From assembly GCF_021134715.1 (NCBI RefSeq), contig NC_060024.1, forward strand, positions 558,001-622,000: 64,000 bases of DNA, in the 5' to 3' direction. A program made the translations under genes and the position numbers. This document shows positions 1-10,902 of this stretch, piece after piece. Source of the DNA: Daphnia pulex. Lineage: Eukaryota; Arthropoda; Branchiopoda; Diplostraca; Daphniidae. The first letter of the stretch is position 1, and each line of letters starts with the position of its first letter. The notes under the pieces are model-generated. The model ran no database searches. It saw only the letters and a list, made by a program, of their open reading frames with translations, and was not told where the DNA came from.

Positions 1-198
1 ACAACTCACAACATGGAACACAATCTATGTAACCTGCTAGGACTCAACCCAAGAAATAACAGCAACACACAGCATGAAGTCCAGAGGCTACTCATCCAGT
101 TCCTAAACTCATCAACACATTCTAAAAAAAAAAACTTAACAAACTTCCTCTCCCTCATACCTACTCAAAACACCTCAAAGCAACAAAGAAGAACGACA
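1..198. other. Unassigned sequence at window start
   Basis: An open frame of 117 codons begins at 13 but it runs into the LTR remnant at 199 and shows no recognisable domain. I see no gene here. Confidence 0.3.
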
Positions 199-258
199 AA
201 CAATATATTAAGTGAATTTACAGCAGTTCTTATGTTTGCTTATTTTCTAATTTCAACA
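199..258 (+). repeat. Truncated 5' LTR end (pair of 2071-2291)
   Basis: Sixty bases that match the last 60 bases of the LTR at 2232-2291 with one difference (position 233). They end in CAACA and are followed directly by a primer-binding site, which is the order expected at a 5' LTR/internal junction. Similarity stops abruptly at 199, so the rest of the LTR has been lost. Confidence 0.65.
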
Positions 259-272
259 GGTTATGGGCCCAG
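259..272 (+). promoter_or_regulatory. Primer-binding site, initiator-Met half tRNA
   Basis: GGTTATGGGCCCAG is complementary to the anticodon stem-loop of eukaryotic initiator tRNA-Met, which reads CTGGGCCCATAACC. Drosophila copia is known to prime from a half-tRNA cut in this loop, so this marks a copia-type element. Confidence 0.65.
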
Positions 273-1078
273 GTTATCGATTTTAAATCCTTGTGTGCTG
301 TTAAACTTATACTGTTATAAAGAAAATGGAAAGGCCTGGACTGAAGAAAATGTAAAGAATTTCTAACAAATCTTGAGACTATTTCTCTTACAAATTTCAT
401 GGTATTTATTTTTGGATAACTAATGATCGCAATTATTTTATGGTATGTTACAGACTTGATTGATACCCTGCTCTCTGTGAAAACAAAATGATGGATTACT
501 TATATTACTAGTTATATATTTTACTTATCATGGAAAAATAATCTTTAAGACCATTTAATTATCTCTCACAGATTCCGATTAATTTTGGTATCATTGCATG
601 TCATCTTATTCCATTCTGCAAGTTTATCAACGAGTGGATTCATGTCTCTTTAACATTCTCGCTCTACCTTGCAGTGTAGATACATCTGTAAAATTTATAC
701 TTAACGACAAGTGATTCTGCAGATATAACTTCTAATAACTTTTTGTTTTTAATTATGCAGTGGGCAAGTAGCTTATATGCTTCCCATCAGTATTTCTTAA
801 ATTTCCCTTTCATTTTTGAGTTAGAAAGTTAGCCTGACACTTATACTTGAAATTCATTGTTGCGCCGAGCCAAGAACGGTTTGTATCTGTGTATGACATA
901 TCTTGAGTGATTAATTCATTGATTCTACTTTAAACATAGATTACGCTGAACTTGTTTCATTGTCTAACTTCATAATTGTAACAAAGTGTTAATCAAATAT
1001 TTCAACGAGTGAGACACAAGTGATTGAGTCAAAAAGAACTTCAGACGTAATCAACTGATCAATAGAGTACGACAAATG
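273..1078. other. Non-coding internal region of LTR remnant
   Basis: AT-rich, with no open frame of any size and no gag-pol similarity that I can see. It lies between the primer site and the downstream LTR, so it is the interior of a non-autonomous or gutted element. Confidence 0.4.
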
Positions 1079-1300
1079 GGAAATTGACTGTTGAGTGCAA
1101 CAGGTAACTTATTGTTGGATGTGTCATGAATGACATTGACTGTTGAGTGCAACAGGTAACTTATGCGACATATTGAGTGTGGTTTGAGTATCACAGGTAA
1201 CATATTGACTATGTCTGTTGATTTAATATTGAAAATACCGCAAGTAACTTATCGACTGCGATGATTGAGTATCACAGGTAACTCAATAGCTGACTGTGAA
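1079..1300. repeat. Degenerate tandem repeat
   Basis: Recurring phrases such as TTGAGTGCAACAGGTAACTTA and TTGAGTATCACAGGTAAC recur four or five times at irregular 40-60 bp spacing. The first two copies (about 1085 and 1138) are nearly identical over more than 30 bp. Confidence 0.6.
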
Positions 1301-1510
1301 AACGAGTGTGTATTTTGAAACTACAGAGGATTCTATATTTATCTCAACCTATTCTTGATAATAGAATTTGAAACAGTACTGTACAGTACATTCCTTTTTT
1401 TTCAACAGAGTTGTGGTTTGATATGAAATGTAAAATTCCCTTGTTGTTCAAATTTTCTACAGCTCACTTCAGATGTTAACTGTGTCAAATCTAGATTCAT
1501 TTAAAGTTAT

Positions 1511-1810
1511 TCTGGATTCCACCCATAAGGTGATGAGTTTGCCACAGCCAGCTCTGTGATGTCATTTTTCTGGATTCCACCCGTAAGGTGATGAGTATAC
1601 CACAGCCAGCTTTGTGGGGTTATTTTACTGGATTCCACTTATATGGTGATGAGTTTAAAACAGCGAGTTCTGTGATATTTTTTTCTAGATTTCACTCGTA
1701 TGGTGAAGAGTATACCACAGAGTCCTGTGAAGTCATTTTGAAGAATTCTACGAGTAAGGTGATGAGTGTAACAATCAATCTTATGATGGTATTTTGATGG
1801 ATTTCACCTA
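1511..1810. repeat. Degenerate tandem repeat, period about 57-60 bp
   Basis: Five to six diverged copies of a unit containing TGGATTCCACCCGTAAGG, TGATGAGT and CCACAGCCAGCT. The unit boundaries at about 1511, 1569, 1628, 1684 and 1741 give a nearly regular spacing. Confidence 0.7.
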
Positions 1811-2070
1811 CAATCTGATTGATAATTATGTTTAACTTTAACAAGATACACTAATTTCAAATTTGAGATGGATGATATTCCGCGCTGTATGCATTGTATT
1901 TTGTTAACTTAGGACTCCAATTTCCAGTGGTTAATGTATGCGGCATGACTTCCCAGCGATATAACTAGACACCCTTGACATGCATTGTCGTTTCATACAA
2001 CCTCAACAGGGAGTTGGGAATAATTTGCAATCATAATATTGAATGTATATAACTTCTTAAAGATGAACCC

Positions 2071-2291
2071 TGTTAGTGTTAAAATGTATGTTGTATTCTA
2101 TCAGCCACCAGATGGCGCTGATTGTGAAGGTGAGGCAACCTATCTATAGTCTTATTCGGTTGCCGTTTAGAAACACCTTCTCTCCTGGTTTGACAGCTTT
2201 ACTTGTACTGTGTTGGTTCTTTGACATCTCTGACAATATATTAAGTGAATTTACAGCAGTTCTTATATTTGCTTATTTTCTAATTTCAACA
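2071..2291 (+). repeat. 3' LTR of copia-like remnant
   Basis: Starts TGTTAG and ends TTTCAACA. Its last 60 bp recur next to a primer site at 199-258. The 221-bp size fits a short LTR. With the truncated left copy it defines a 2.1-kb non-autonomous element without coding capacity. The left boundary is inferred from the TG dinucleotide and the expected LTR ends. Confidence 0.55.
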
Positions 2292-2454
2292 CCAGGAAAA
2301 CCACAAAATACATATAAAAAAGAACAATCCGGGAGGGCAGCTGCAATCAAATGAAAGCTATAAAATTTTTTATAGTTTCTATATGGAACTTGATTTGGGG
2401 CTTTGGGATGAAACAGAATATGGCACCCATCAAGAGCAGATAGCACCCCTGGAA

Positions 2455-2806
2455 AATTGACCTACATCTGAAACTTGATTGCAACTGAACGTAGTTTTTC
2501 CCTGGTTGGAAATTTGATGAAATCAGATTGTTTCAAAAACATAAATTTACAAAATTCACCTGTAATATTACATATGGTTAACTCTGTTCTATTAAATTTG
2601 TCACCGAGTAACCTCATTGAGCCCTGGTTACCCAAATACTGAAGATTGATGTAAAGAATCTCGTAGAGAGTCATGGGTTCACATCCACCATGGAAAGTTA
2701 CTTGTGATCGGAAGTTGTTGTTCTGTAGATAGTGCAATATGTACTGAAAAGTTTACCGTGTTACTCTGAAGTGACGAAAAAAGTCTGCATCGGAATAAAG
2801 GGTGAT
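2455..2806 (-). pseudogene. PIF/Harbinger transposase N-terminal fragment
   Basis: The minus-strand translation matches the N-terminal half of the transposase at 15603-16615. Both read RHFR near the start, then F(H)G, YLGNQG, KFNRTE and KQSDFIK in the same order. The reading stops after about 115 codons, before any catalytic residue of the DDE domain, so this is a dead fragment. It lies immediately outside the left arm of the inverted-repeat unit at 2842. Confidence 0.8.
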
Positions 2807-2841
2807 GATGTTGAGGTACCCTACTTGTCTAGGATGTCCAA

Positions 2842-3125
2842 ATCCTGAGCCTATCTATCTTTGGGAATGGAGGTTAAGTCTACTCGCTGTCTTTTCCAAT
2901 TGGTACTCTCTTTGAGCAGACTGGACTTTCACTGTGAATATCTATCAGTGTCAATAGAAGCATTTCTCGCTCATCATTTCTCATCATTTCTTGCTTATAA
3001 TTTCAGTAAGTCGAGCAAGTTTGTTAGTTAATTGCTTTCATGCCATGCTTACTTACATTCAACATTATTTCTGTTTTTTTCTAGATTCTGAGCCTATCTA
3101 GCGGTCTGAACTTTCGTCGTGTCAC
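2842..3125. repeat. Left inverted-repeat arm of a 5-6 kb unit
   Basis: Bases 2842-3022 are the reverse complement of 8165-8343 with only scattered differences. Bases 3060-3125 continue as the reverse complement of the units at 8107-8160 and 7083-7115 (shared core GACGAAAGTTCAGACCGCT). The arms therefore enclose 3126-7082, which holds the integrase and RING sequences. Confidence 0.75.
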
Positions 3126-3616
3126 GAGCGTCAAAGTTAAATTTTATCAGTGGATAATTTGTTGAATAATCAGTTTTTAAATTTAAAATTTTTTGATTTA
3201 CATGTATACGCTCGAAGCTGCTTTATCCAACATGAAACTTCAGAAATAGACAACAATTGAAATTGTTTTTAGCTTTTTAAAGTTAATAAATACAGAATGT
3301 TAAAAGACTATAAAAGGGTCCAATTTCATCGATTTATTTATTTAGATCTATTCCCTTATTTACTCATCAGAATTGCTATTAATTGCGGCTCGCAGTTCGT
3401 TTCTCATTTTCAAATAATTCCGCTTGGTTATCTTAAGACGACTCAGTACCATACCATACTTTCTTCTTTGAGTGGCTCGATCAATAGGCACTTCAATCGG
3501 TGAAACGTGAAGCTGTTCCACGTCTTCAACATCGGGAAAATCTGGGAGATCTTCATTTAATTCGATGTCCTTAATTAATAAAAATTTCTTTTAGTATACG
3601 CAATAAGAAACGGAAA

Positions 3617-4590
3617 TTATATATCATAATAGATTACTTGTTCCAGTTTGGTGTATTGTTTATTATTTCGTTCCTCCCTTCTCCTCAAACGACTTAGCCC
3701 TTTAGTGAACAATCGTGATGGGGATAGATTTCCCCATACCGTACGTAAACCATGCCGGTTCCAACTCCCTACAAATTCATCCACAAATGTTTGAATGACA
3801 GGAAGAATATGATGCAGACAGAATATGAATATGAAACAGACAGCCTCTTCGCTATCGAGATCTAATAAGAGTCTACGTTCTAACTCCCTAAAATTGCAAT
3901 TAATGTAATATAACCGCAAAAATGTAATTATTTTATTGTGTTTTAAATATGCAACAAAAAAACTTACAAGAACAGAGATTGAAAGATATGCACAACTCCA
4001 TTGTACACGTCAAACCAAAGCCGTTCAATACGCTGATTGTGTACCGAATGGCCTGCCATAACACTTCCGCGGTTCAGCCTACGGTGTTTCAGCATGAATT
4101 TTGCTAATTTAACATTTTCCCCGCCATGATCAGTCCTAATTACAATAAAAATATTCTCAAAAATGTACTCATATTGTTTAGAAATTACTACAATTGAAAT
4201 TACCACACACGAAAGGCCATATTTCTTCACTCCAGTGAGAAACCCGTCCAAGACAGTTTGGGCCCGGTTATTATTTGATACCCTCATGAAGAATATCAAA
4301 CGTGAGTATCTATCCACTGCTCCGCGAATGATGAATCTCCATCTTCATACCCATGATATATTTTATGAATTACTATTAATAAATAATGTATTAATATAAT
4401 TTACGCACCGGACTCATTTATGATTACCGTCGACGTGATGACGGCCAGTGGCGATCCAACATAATAAACCCTATTCCTCATTCTCCTTGGCTGAACTATG
4501 GCTCCAACAGTCGCTCGTATAGCAGCCCGAACTCTTGAACGCTGAACTTTAAACCCGTATCAATCAACTTCGAACATAAACCTCTCCCAA
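3617..4590 (-). pseudogene. Integrase-core (DDE) transposase-like pseudogene
   Basis: Read from 4590 down to 3617, the order is a basic N-terminal stretch with RRMRNRVYYVGSP, then HVDGNHK, RWRFII, D(R)YSR, RTDHGGENV and HNQRIERLW, then a C-terminal part with WN(R)HG(L)RT and SPSRLF. The aspartates in DRYSR and RTDHGG and the glutamate in RIERLW fit a DDE/rve catalytic triad. This layout belongs to the integrase-catalytic-domain proteins scattered in many animal genomes. The frame shifts between the VGSP and HVDGNHK motifs, a TGA follows HVDGNHK, and the segments at 4390-4330 and 3960-3920 are either introns or decay. I call it a pseudogene. It lies inside the inverted-repeat unit. Confidence 0.7.
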
Positions 4591-5186
4591 GGCATTGTTT
4601 TCCGTCACAATTTGACGCACCAAAGAGTTGAGCTCTACAGAAGAAATCCGGCTATAACTGGCTCTAACGGATGCAACATTGGGACATCCTATAACGAAGC
4701 GCCGTATAAGTTAGTCTAAGTTCTTCCGCTATTTCCCGCACTGTATAACCCTGCTCTAAAATTTGACATTAATGAAAATTAAAAACCAATCACGAAAAAA
4801 TCATACCTATAAAATTTTTCGACGGTTTCCTTAAACACTTCCATGATGAATAAATGTAGCAAAGATATTGACACTCGTTTTATCATTAAGAAATGAAACT
4901 CAAGGTCAATCAATTCAAAGTAGGGCGTTTCTTTAAATTAAATACCAGGCGAGGGGCGGTAGAAAAGAGTCTATAAGATATTTTCGTGGTAGGAGTTTCC
5001 TGGTTTTAGGGTATATAGAATAGTGAAAGGAAGAGATCATTTGCCACAATTCCTTTGTGTTCATTTTCGAACGGGTACAACCCCTAATCCCACCCCCCCC
5101 CCCAAAAAAAAAAAGAAATAGAAAAATCGTCTATAAAGGATTGTAGAGCTCTACATGCCGGTCAGATATTATTCGGTAGTCGTATC

Positions 5187-5462
5187 ATGTTGGTCGAAGT
5201 TACATATTACATATTTTGTCCGGTGTGTTTAGATGCATTTTCCCCTATAATTATCACACAATTTCTTCATTGTGGCCATCGTTTGTGCCTCGCATGCGCA
5301 AGAGTTAATATTCATTTATTTTTTATTTATTTATTTGATTTGAAACGGCATTTTGATTCGTTCGTAAACAAATATTCTTTTTTGAACATCCATAGTTCGG
5401 CGTTTAGTTGGATCTCATGTCCGTTATGCCGAAAGGTTACGGACACTGACGATCCATCATAA
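5187..5462 (+). CDS. RING-finger-like ORF (91 aa)
   Basis: The short protein has CPVC near residue 11, CGHRLC at about residues 29-34, CAR, and CPLC near residue 78. This is the C3HC4 spacing of a RING domain, except that about 36 residues separate the second and last cysteine pairs. That stretch may be an unspliced intron, although it stays open. RING domains bind E2 ubiquitin-conjugating enzymes. The ORF is on the opposite strand to the integrase and inside the same inverted repeat, so it may be an accessory gene of that unit. A truncated host RING exon is the alternative. Confidence 0.5.
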   Translation: MLVEVTYYIFCPVCLDAFSPIIITQFLHCGHRLCLACARVNIHLFFIYLFDLKRHFDSFVNKYSFLNIHSSAFSWISCPLCRKVTDTDDPS

Positions 5463-6660
5463 TTAACAGTAGATTCGGAACTATTACGGCTGTTAATGGA
5501 GTGGCAAACGCAAGAACGGAGATCGCTAATTTAAAAGAACAAATATCGGCACTTGAAAACCAAATTTAACCGTTATCGAAGATAAGCTGTTCTGAACAAC
5601 AACTAATAAACAGCATAGATGATCAGCAACCATCAACAAGTGGGAATACAAGTAAACGAGGTAACATTTAACAAATTTTACATCTTTTAAATACTATTTC
5701 TTTATTTTTTATAAAAAAATTATTTTATTTTTTTTTATCATGTTTTGAGCTCATCATCCAATACTGAACCGATGGATCATAAGAGAAAGGCTACAAAACG
5801 GCGAAAGAACTCGTCAAGCAGCGATGACAATCGATAAAAAAAACTATTCCTAACGGACAGAGAGGAACTGGCAAACAAATTTGCCTTTGCAAAAAAAAGT
5901 CAACAAAGGGCAAAGGTATTCATCCCATAATATTTACTCAATAATCTAAATATAATATTTTTAACAATTTTCAGACACCCAAGAAGTTTGAATCAAGGAT
6001 TTATTTCTGTGTTCTGAAAAGGACGAACTGGATATGCCGCACTCAACCGAATATCGTAGAATGGCGGATTCCGGCCTAGGACACAGATTTGATGTCAAGT
6101 TTCCTCAATCTGCAAAAATTAGAGACATCAGAGGCATTTTTTTTCCGGGAATTTCCCCGTCTTAAAGAAGCCCATGCTTTCTACGTGTGTGCCAAGGGAC
6201 CAGGGACATCAATTAAACGGTGCATCAAAAACTACTCTGTCCCACCAGAACATGAAATAAAATTAAGTTCTCTTTTCGTTTTAAACACTAAAGCTTTTTA
6301 TAATTCCTTATCATTTCTTTAGAGAATGTCAGGAAAGTTGATTGTTCTTGTTCCAATTGGAGAATCAATTTCGTTGGATGGAGGGGATCCCAGATCAGAG
6401 ATGATGAATCAATTATTTGCAAGGTCTGTGATAACTCGACCCCAATTCGACAATATCAAGCCCACGTTGAGCAATGGTATTATTCTAACATACTGTAATT
6501 AAACATATTATTTCTTTAATAATCCTTTTTTTCATTTTTAGTATGGATGGTAAAAAAGTAGAAGAAAAACATATTAACTGGATTTACCAAACCAAAAACA
6601 TGCTTGGCAAGTGGCAAGTGAATCTGTTCTTTTTCTTTCAATCTTCTTATTAATGTTTTT
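5463..6660 (+). pseudogene. Possible continuation of the RING gene (coiled coil, HECT-like remnant)
   Basis: After the RING ORF one frame encodes a charged, helix-forming stretch (about 5490-5570, reading RRSLNLKEQISALEN). Around 6345-6430 another frame encodes LVPIGE followed by LDGGDPRSEMMNQLF, which resembles the start of a HECT domain (G-E-x-x-D-x-G-G-P-R-R-E-F-F). The parts are separated by stops and AT-rich stretches with possible introns. This is a weak, motif-level reading. Confidence 0.3.
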
Positions 6661-7081
6661 TTAACACCGCAAAGAACGGGAAATTATTTCAAAAAAATTC
6701 CTTTATTTTCTTCCTTCATCCATGCTTCGTTATGCGGATTTTTTCAATGTCATTGCTGTTAACTTGGATTTGTTTCATAATAACTCGATTCCGATTTGAA
6801 GATATCAAGCCCACGTCGAGCAATGTTCTTTTTTTTAATAACCCAAGGAACGGTAAATTGTTTAAAAAAAATTCATTTCTTTATTTCTTTTATCCGTGCT
6901 TCGTTTTGCGGATTTTTAAAATGCATTGCTGTTAAGTCGGATTTTTCTCAATCACAGTTACAAGGATTTCAAAGTTATTGTATGGCTTATTATGATCCTA
7001 TAATCTTAATTTTAAACACGGATTATGAAAAACATTGTCAAATGGAGAAATCGTAAAATGAGAAAATAATTTCGATGCCAA

Positions 7082-7330
7082 GCTTGACACGACGAAAGTT
7101 CAGACCGCTCAAATCCATCAAGATCCAGATTCTTGTAAAAAACATAAATAATGTAAGCGATTGCCAATTTCAATGAGAAATACTTATTCAACTTACTGGA
7201 ATATAACTGCGATGGCCAAGAAATGCAATGAGACAACAATCTTGACTGTGAAAGTACAGACTGCTCAAAGAGAGTACCAATAAGAAAAAACAGCGAATCT
7301 GACCTCAATTGCCAATTTGCATTGGGAAAA
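7082..7330. repeat. Subterminal repeat unit A (right side of inverted-repeat unit)
   Basis: This roughly 200-bp stretch contains ACATAAATAATGTAAGC, ACTTACTGGAATA, AAGAAATGCAATGAGA and CAGACTGCTCAAAGAGAG in that order. The same order occurs at 8107-8335 and 8335-8530, and inverted at 2842-3125. It is a diverged copy of one repeat family. Confidence 0.7.
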
Positions 7331-8106
7331 AATATTAATGAAAAGAATAAAAAACACACCTTTGTTTGGACCTAATCCAGTGCCTTTGAGACAATCCAAT
7401 GCCCTGGTTAGAGCAGCTGCTTGAACGGCTCGTGATTCGGTAAAGCCTCAAATTCCAATAGTTGATATGGCTATCTTTAATCGTGTATTTCGATTATTCG
7501 CTGATGCAATTCCAATACTGCTACCAATAGACGCCCCAGTGACACTTGAGAATCCTGTTGAATCGGATGGAGCAGGTCCTGTTGTCGTTGATAAGTCGCC
7601 TCCCTCTACCGTAAAAAACATTTGCCTCAGCCAAAGACGTGGCTGAGGTAAAATCGGCTGATAAGGCAGCCCCTTTATTAGATCCAGCTGAAACTTGCCG
7701 ATCTACAGCAAGACCCGGAGATCGAACTGGAGACATGGACGTCTTATTTAACTTGCGTTTCTTAGGATTTTTCTCCTTGCGTAGCTTTGGAGGTTGCTGG
7801 GCTACGGCACTGGAAAAACAAGATCGTGATTATTTAGAGGGATACCTTACATGTTGTGGGTGTCTATTGGTTCATTTTGTTATAACCTTAGTTACTTGTT
7901 GGACGATTGGAGCTGATCTGTGACTTGCTGCTACGGCTACCACTTCCGCTACCACTTCTCTGCGACTGGCTGTTTGATATTGAGCCTCCGTAGGCCGAAT
8001 CGGAAGTAGCCGATATGTTGCAATTTGAAGTTACTTTTAATGAAGGCACGTGCGAATTTTAAAAAGAATCGGATTCAGCATGGGAAAAGGATCTCAATGT
8101 AAAAGG
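7331..8106. other. Spacer between repeat units, with short hairpin
   Basis: Small open frames occur on both strands but have no recognisable domain. A perfect 8-bp stem (CCTCAGCC/GGCTGAGG, 7625-7648) is visible. I see no supported gene. Confidence 0.35.
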
Positions 8107-8605
8107 ATAGGCTCAGGATCTGGTAAAAAATACATAAATAATGTAAGCAATTGGCAATTAACTAAAAAAACTTGCTCGACTTACTGAAATGATAAGCAAG
8201 AAATGATGAGAAATGATGAGCAAGAAATGCTTTAAGAGACACTGATATTCACAGTGAAAGTCCAGTCTGCTCAAAGAGAGTACCAATTGGAAAAGACAGC
8301 GAGTAGACTTAAGCTCCATTCCCAAAGATAGATAGGCTCAGGATCTGGTTTCAAAAGAAATCATGTTAGCAATTGGCAATTGAAATTAAAACACTTATTT
8401 AACTTACTGGAATAGATGGCCAATAAATACAATGAGAAACACTGATGTTGACAGGGAAAGTCCAGACTGCTCACAGAGATTAGCATACCAAAAAGAATTT
8501 AACCAAAATTTCCAAAGATAGGCTCAGGATCTGGTAATAGAACAAAATCAGTTAAGCAATTGGCGATTAGAAGAAAAACACTTGTCCAACTTACCGGAAT
8601 AGAAA
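8107..8605. repeat. Tandem subterminal repeat units B, C and D (right inverted-repeat arm)
   Basis: The phrase AGGCTCAGGATCTGGT recurs at 8107, 8334 and 8519. Each occurrence is followed by AGCAATTGGC, an ACTTACTGGAAT-like phrase and (in B and C) AGTCCAGACTGCTCA. Spacing is about 227 and 185 bp, with unit D truncated. Unit B is the inverted partner of 2842-3022. Confidence 0.75.
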
Positions 8606-8959
8606 TGATGAGCAAAAATCCATCCACAATAAGTCCAGGACAACTCACGAACCACAGGACTGACAGCGTGACACACCGGGAAACTTCGTCTGTTGCAGTT
8701 CCCTGGCTATCGATCAAAAATCAATTGTTTCAAAACTATTGCATTTAAATCGATATCTCCGATCTCCTCCTCCAAGGGGAGGAGAAACGACAAAAATAGG
8801 GCTGCAGTAAAGTAGGCGAAAAGAACCGAGCACTAAATTTTCGAGCACTTAATTCATTATCACTGTGGCGTTCCATAGGTAGCCGCCTACCTAGACCAAC
8901 CACTGTGCACCAAATTAATAGCCGTAGGAGAATCAGCAGCCATTCTTCGCTGTGAACCA
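8606..8959. other. No gene recognised
   Basis: Only short overlapping frames on both strands. A purine-rich inverted stretch (CTCCTCCAAGGGGAGGAG at 8767) can form a small hairpin. Confidence 0.3.
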
Positions 8960-9760
8960 CAGAATGTTATGTTTAAACCGGTTTTTACAAATTGCGGACC
9001 GCAACATCGTTCAGATAATTACACAATCAACAACGAAGGCTGGGAGTTAACGAAATAATCCGAGTGCTACTGGCACGCCAACTTTTTCAACTTTAACGGC
9101 CAAGCCCACACATTTCGAAACAACACTTGGGCACCAGTTGAACCGAACATCCAAATGCACGGGCGCCGCTTGATCGAAACCATGCCTCTAGAAGTAGATA
9201 ATTCCTTTGGGACTCTACTAGAGATGCATCCAGCCATTGCCTCCCATCCAATAAGTAGTTCGACAATCATGGCAGACATTTTGGCCTACATTCAAATCGG
9301 ATATGCTTCGGACCTCAGTGGTGACCGGCACGTAGAAAAATCTTCGTCCATCCAAGTGAAAAACAAAGTGTATCTTTTATGGCAAGGCTAGGAAATTGGA
9401 TCAGGAATTTTGGTATCCTCTCAGGACTGGCTATGACGATTGATTTAGCTTTTCGCTTTTGTGGACTAGGATCTCTTGTTGGTGCGTACATTTCGTGTCT
9501 ACGTTATTGCAACCTGTTCAATTGGTTGTCAGCAACCAATCTCTTCCCGAGATCCGGAAGTTAGTGTGCGTGAAACAAACAATTCGGCGACTCCAGTTAC
9601 TATCGTGAATATTCCATCAACGAACCACGTAGACCCAGCGTCCAGAGCTAACGCAGTAGCCGACCTTGACGTTTTACGCCAAAACGAACCCCGGAAGGAA
9701 AATGGACAGGAATCCGCCTACAGGGTAGCAGTGCATCTCTTACAAACACACCAGCACTAG
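8960..9760 (+). pseudogene. Env-like glycoprotein, C-terminal part (endogenous retroelement)
   Basis: In one frame from about 8960 the translation has a cysteine-containing ectodomain-like stretch with N-glycosylation sequons (NYT, NNT), then a long non-hydrophobic segment. After a shift near 9379 come a hydrophobic segment of about 35 residues rich in G, L and A, and a hydrophilic tail ending at 9760. An ectodomain, membrane anchor and short tail placed just upstream of LTR-like DNA is the expected position of env in insect-type errantivirus or BEL elements. A stop at about 9054 and the frame change make this copy defective. The family assignment is inference. Confidence 0.4.
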
Positions 9761-9966
9761 ACCCCACCCCTTTCTTCATTTCCTTTTACCGTTATGTAAT
9801 GTTTTCATCATTTGATTGACACTTGTAATTCATGTGACTGTACTAACCATAAAAGATGTATAACTAATCTCTCAAGAATCTGAACTCAACCTTGCGCAAT
9901 TAAACCATGACCTAACATTTCCTACCTCCCCATCTCTCTAACCTCCTCTTTTGCAGAACTCGAATT

Positions 9967-10351
9967 ATGAAGATGGTGGAAGATGCCTTGTTTTTAAGCG
10001 CTTACCCCCTCCCTCCAAATCGTTGCTCTGAAACCTTCACGGACTACTCTTGGAATGAGGATGAAGATAACAACGACAACGACTACGTCCAGTCATTGTG
10101 CCTCGTGGAATGCCCCGACAATGACCTCAATGAGACCAACAGGAGTGATGACATGTCGTTTTCTGAACATCCCTTCGTCGGTGACCAGAGACTCTCTGAA
10201 GGAGACATTTAATACACCATCGAGAGCGAGTACGACGATACCGTAGAACTGGAACATCCCATCATTGACGACCGGAGTCTCTCTTATGGAGACATCGAAG
10301 ACAACATCGAGAGCGAGTACGACGTATTAAATTGTAACACATTTGACTCAT
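9967..10351 (+). pseudogene. Acidic ORF with internal duplication, one in-frame stop
   Basis: The frame starting at 9967 encodes a strongly acidic protein (runs of E, D and N). It stops at 10210 and continues in the same frame to 10351. The sequences on either side of the stop are diverged repeats: EHP..., RSLS or RLSE, then GDI, then IESEYD. No known domain is visible. It lies between the env-like region and LTR-like DNA, so it may be a 3' accessory ORF of the retroelement. Confidence 0.35.
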
Positions 10352-10521
10352 AATACCTTTTATTTCAGGAGGAAAAGTATCGAAAAGAGAACTAGTACAG
10401 ACAGTACAGACTTCAACAAAACTTCCTAAGGCAAGAGAACGACAGAGAGAGAAAGAGGGGGTGAAGCTAAACAGCATCCTTTTTGGGTAGGATGGTTCAG
10501 CAACCATAGATTGCTGAACCG

Positions 10522-10902
10522 TTGCAATTTAGTCTCAACACGACGATACCATGGAACTGGAACAGGAAATGTACCATGACCAACACTGTTGAAGCCGACA
10601 CCTCTTTTTCCGAAGAGAAATTAGAAGATTCGCTACTAACCGATTGCTCCTCGGACTTCGGTGACTTCTTTGTCTACCAACACGACATTTCGGCCGACGT
10701 TTTAATGTGCTCTACCCCGGTGTCCGACGACGGAAGAGGGGTATTGCACGCCGCCATCAATGACAGCGTATGTTTGGCCAAAGGGGAAAAAGGAGAAGTA
10801 AGATATGTCATCAGCTGTTACGTGTATGGGTCCGATGACGATCAGGCCAGGAAGGATTCTTTCGGTACCCTACAAGAAGAAATGACACCATGGAATTATT
10901 AG
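10522..10902 (+). CDS. Acidic ORF, unknown function (126 aa)
   Basis: Probably read from the ATG near 10576. The protein is acidic with serine/aspartate clusters and one cysteine-tyrosine patch (CYVYG). The upstream 20 bp (ACGACGATACCATGGAACTGG) resemble the repeat at 10228, so it shares ancestry with the preceding ORF by duplication. I do not recognise it. Confidence 0.35.
   Translation: MQFSLNTTIPWNWNRKCTMTNTVEADTSFSEEKLEDSLLTDCSSDFGDFFVYQHDISADVLMCSTPVSDDGRGVLHAAINDSVCLAKGEKGEVRYVISCYVYGSDDDQARKDSFGTLQEEMTPWNY

Noticed and set aside
1079..1810. CRISPR-like array
   Set aside because: Repeats are diverged, spacing is irregular and the genome is eukaryotic. It is degenerate tandem repeat DNA.
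4163..4399. Plus-strand ORF of 78 codons
   Set aside because: It is antisense to the integrase catalytic core, which carries the conserved motifs.
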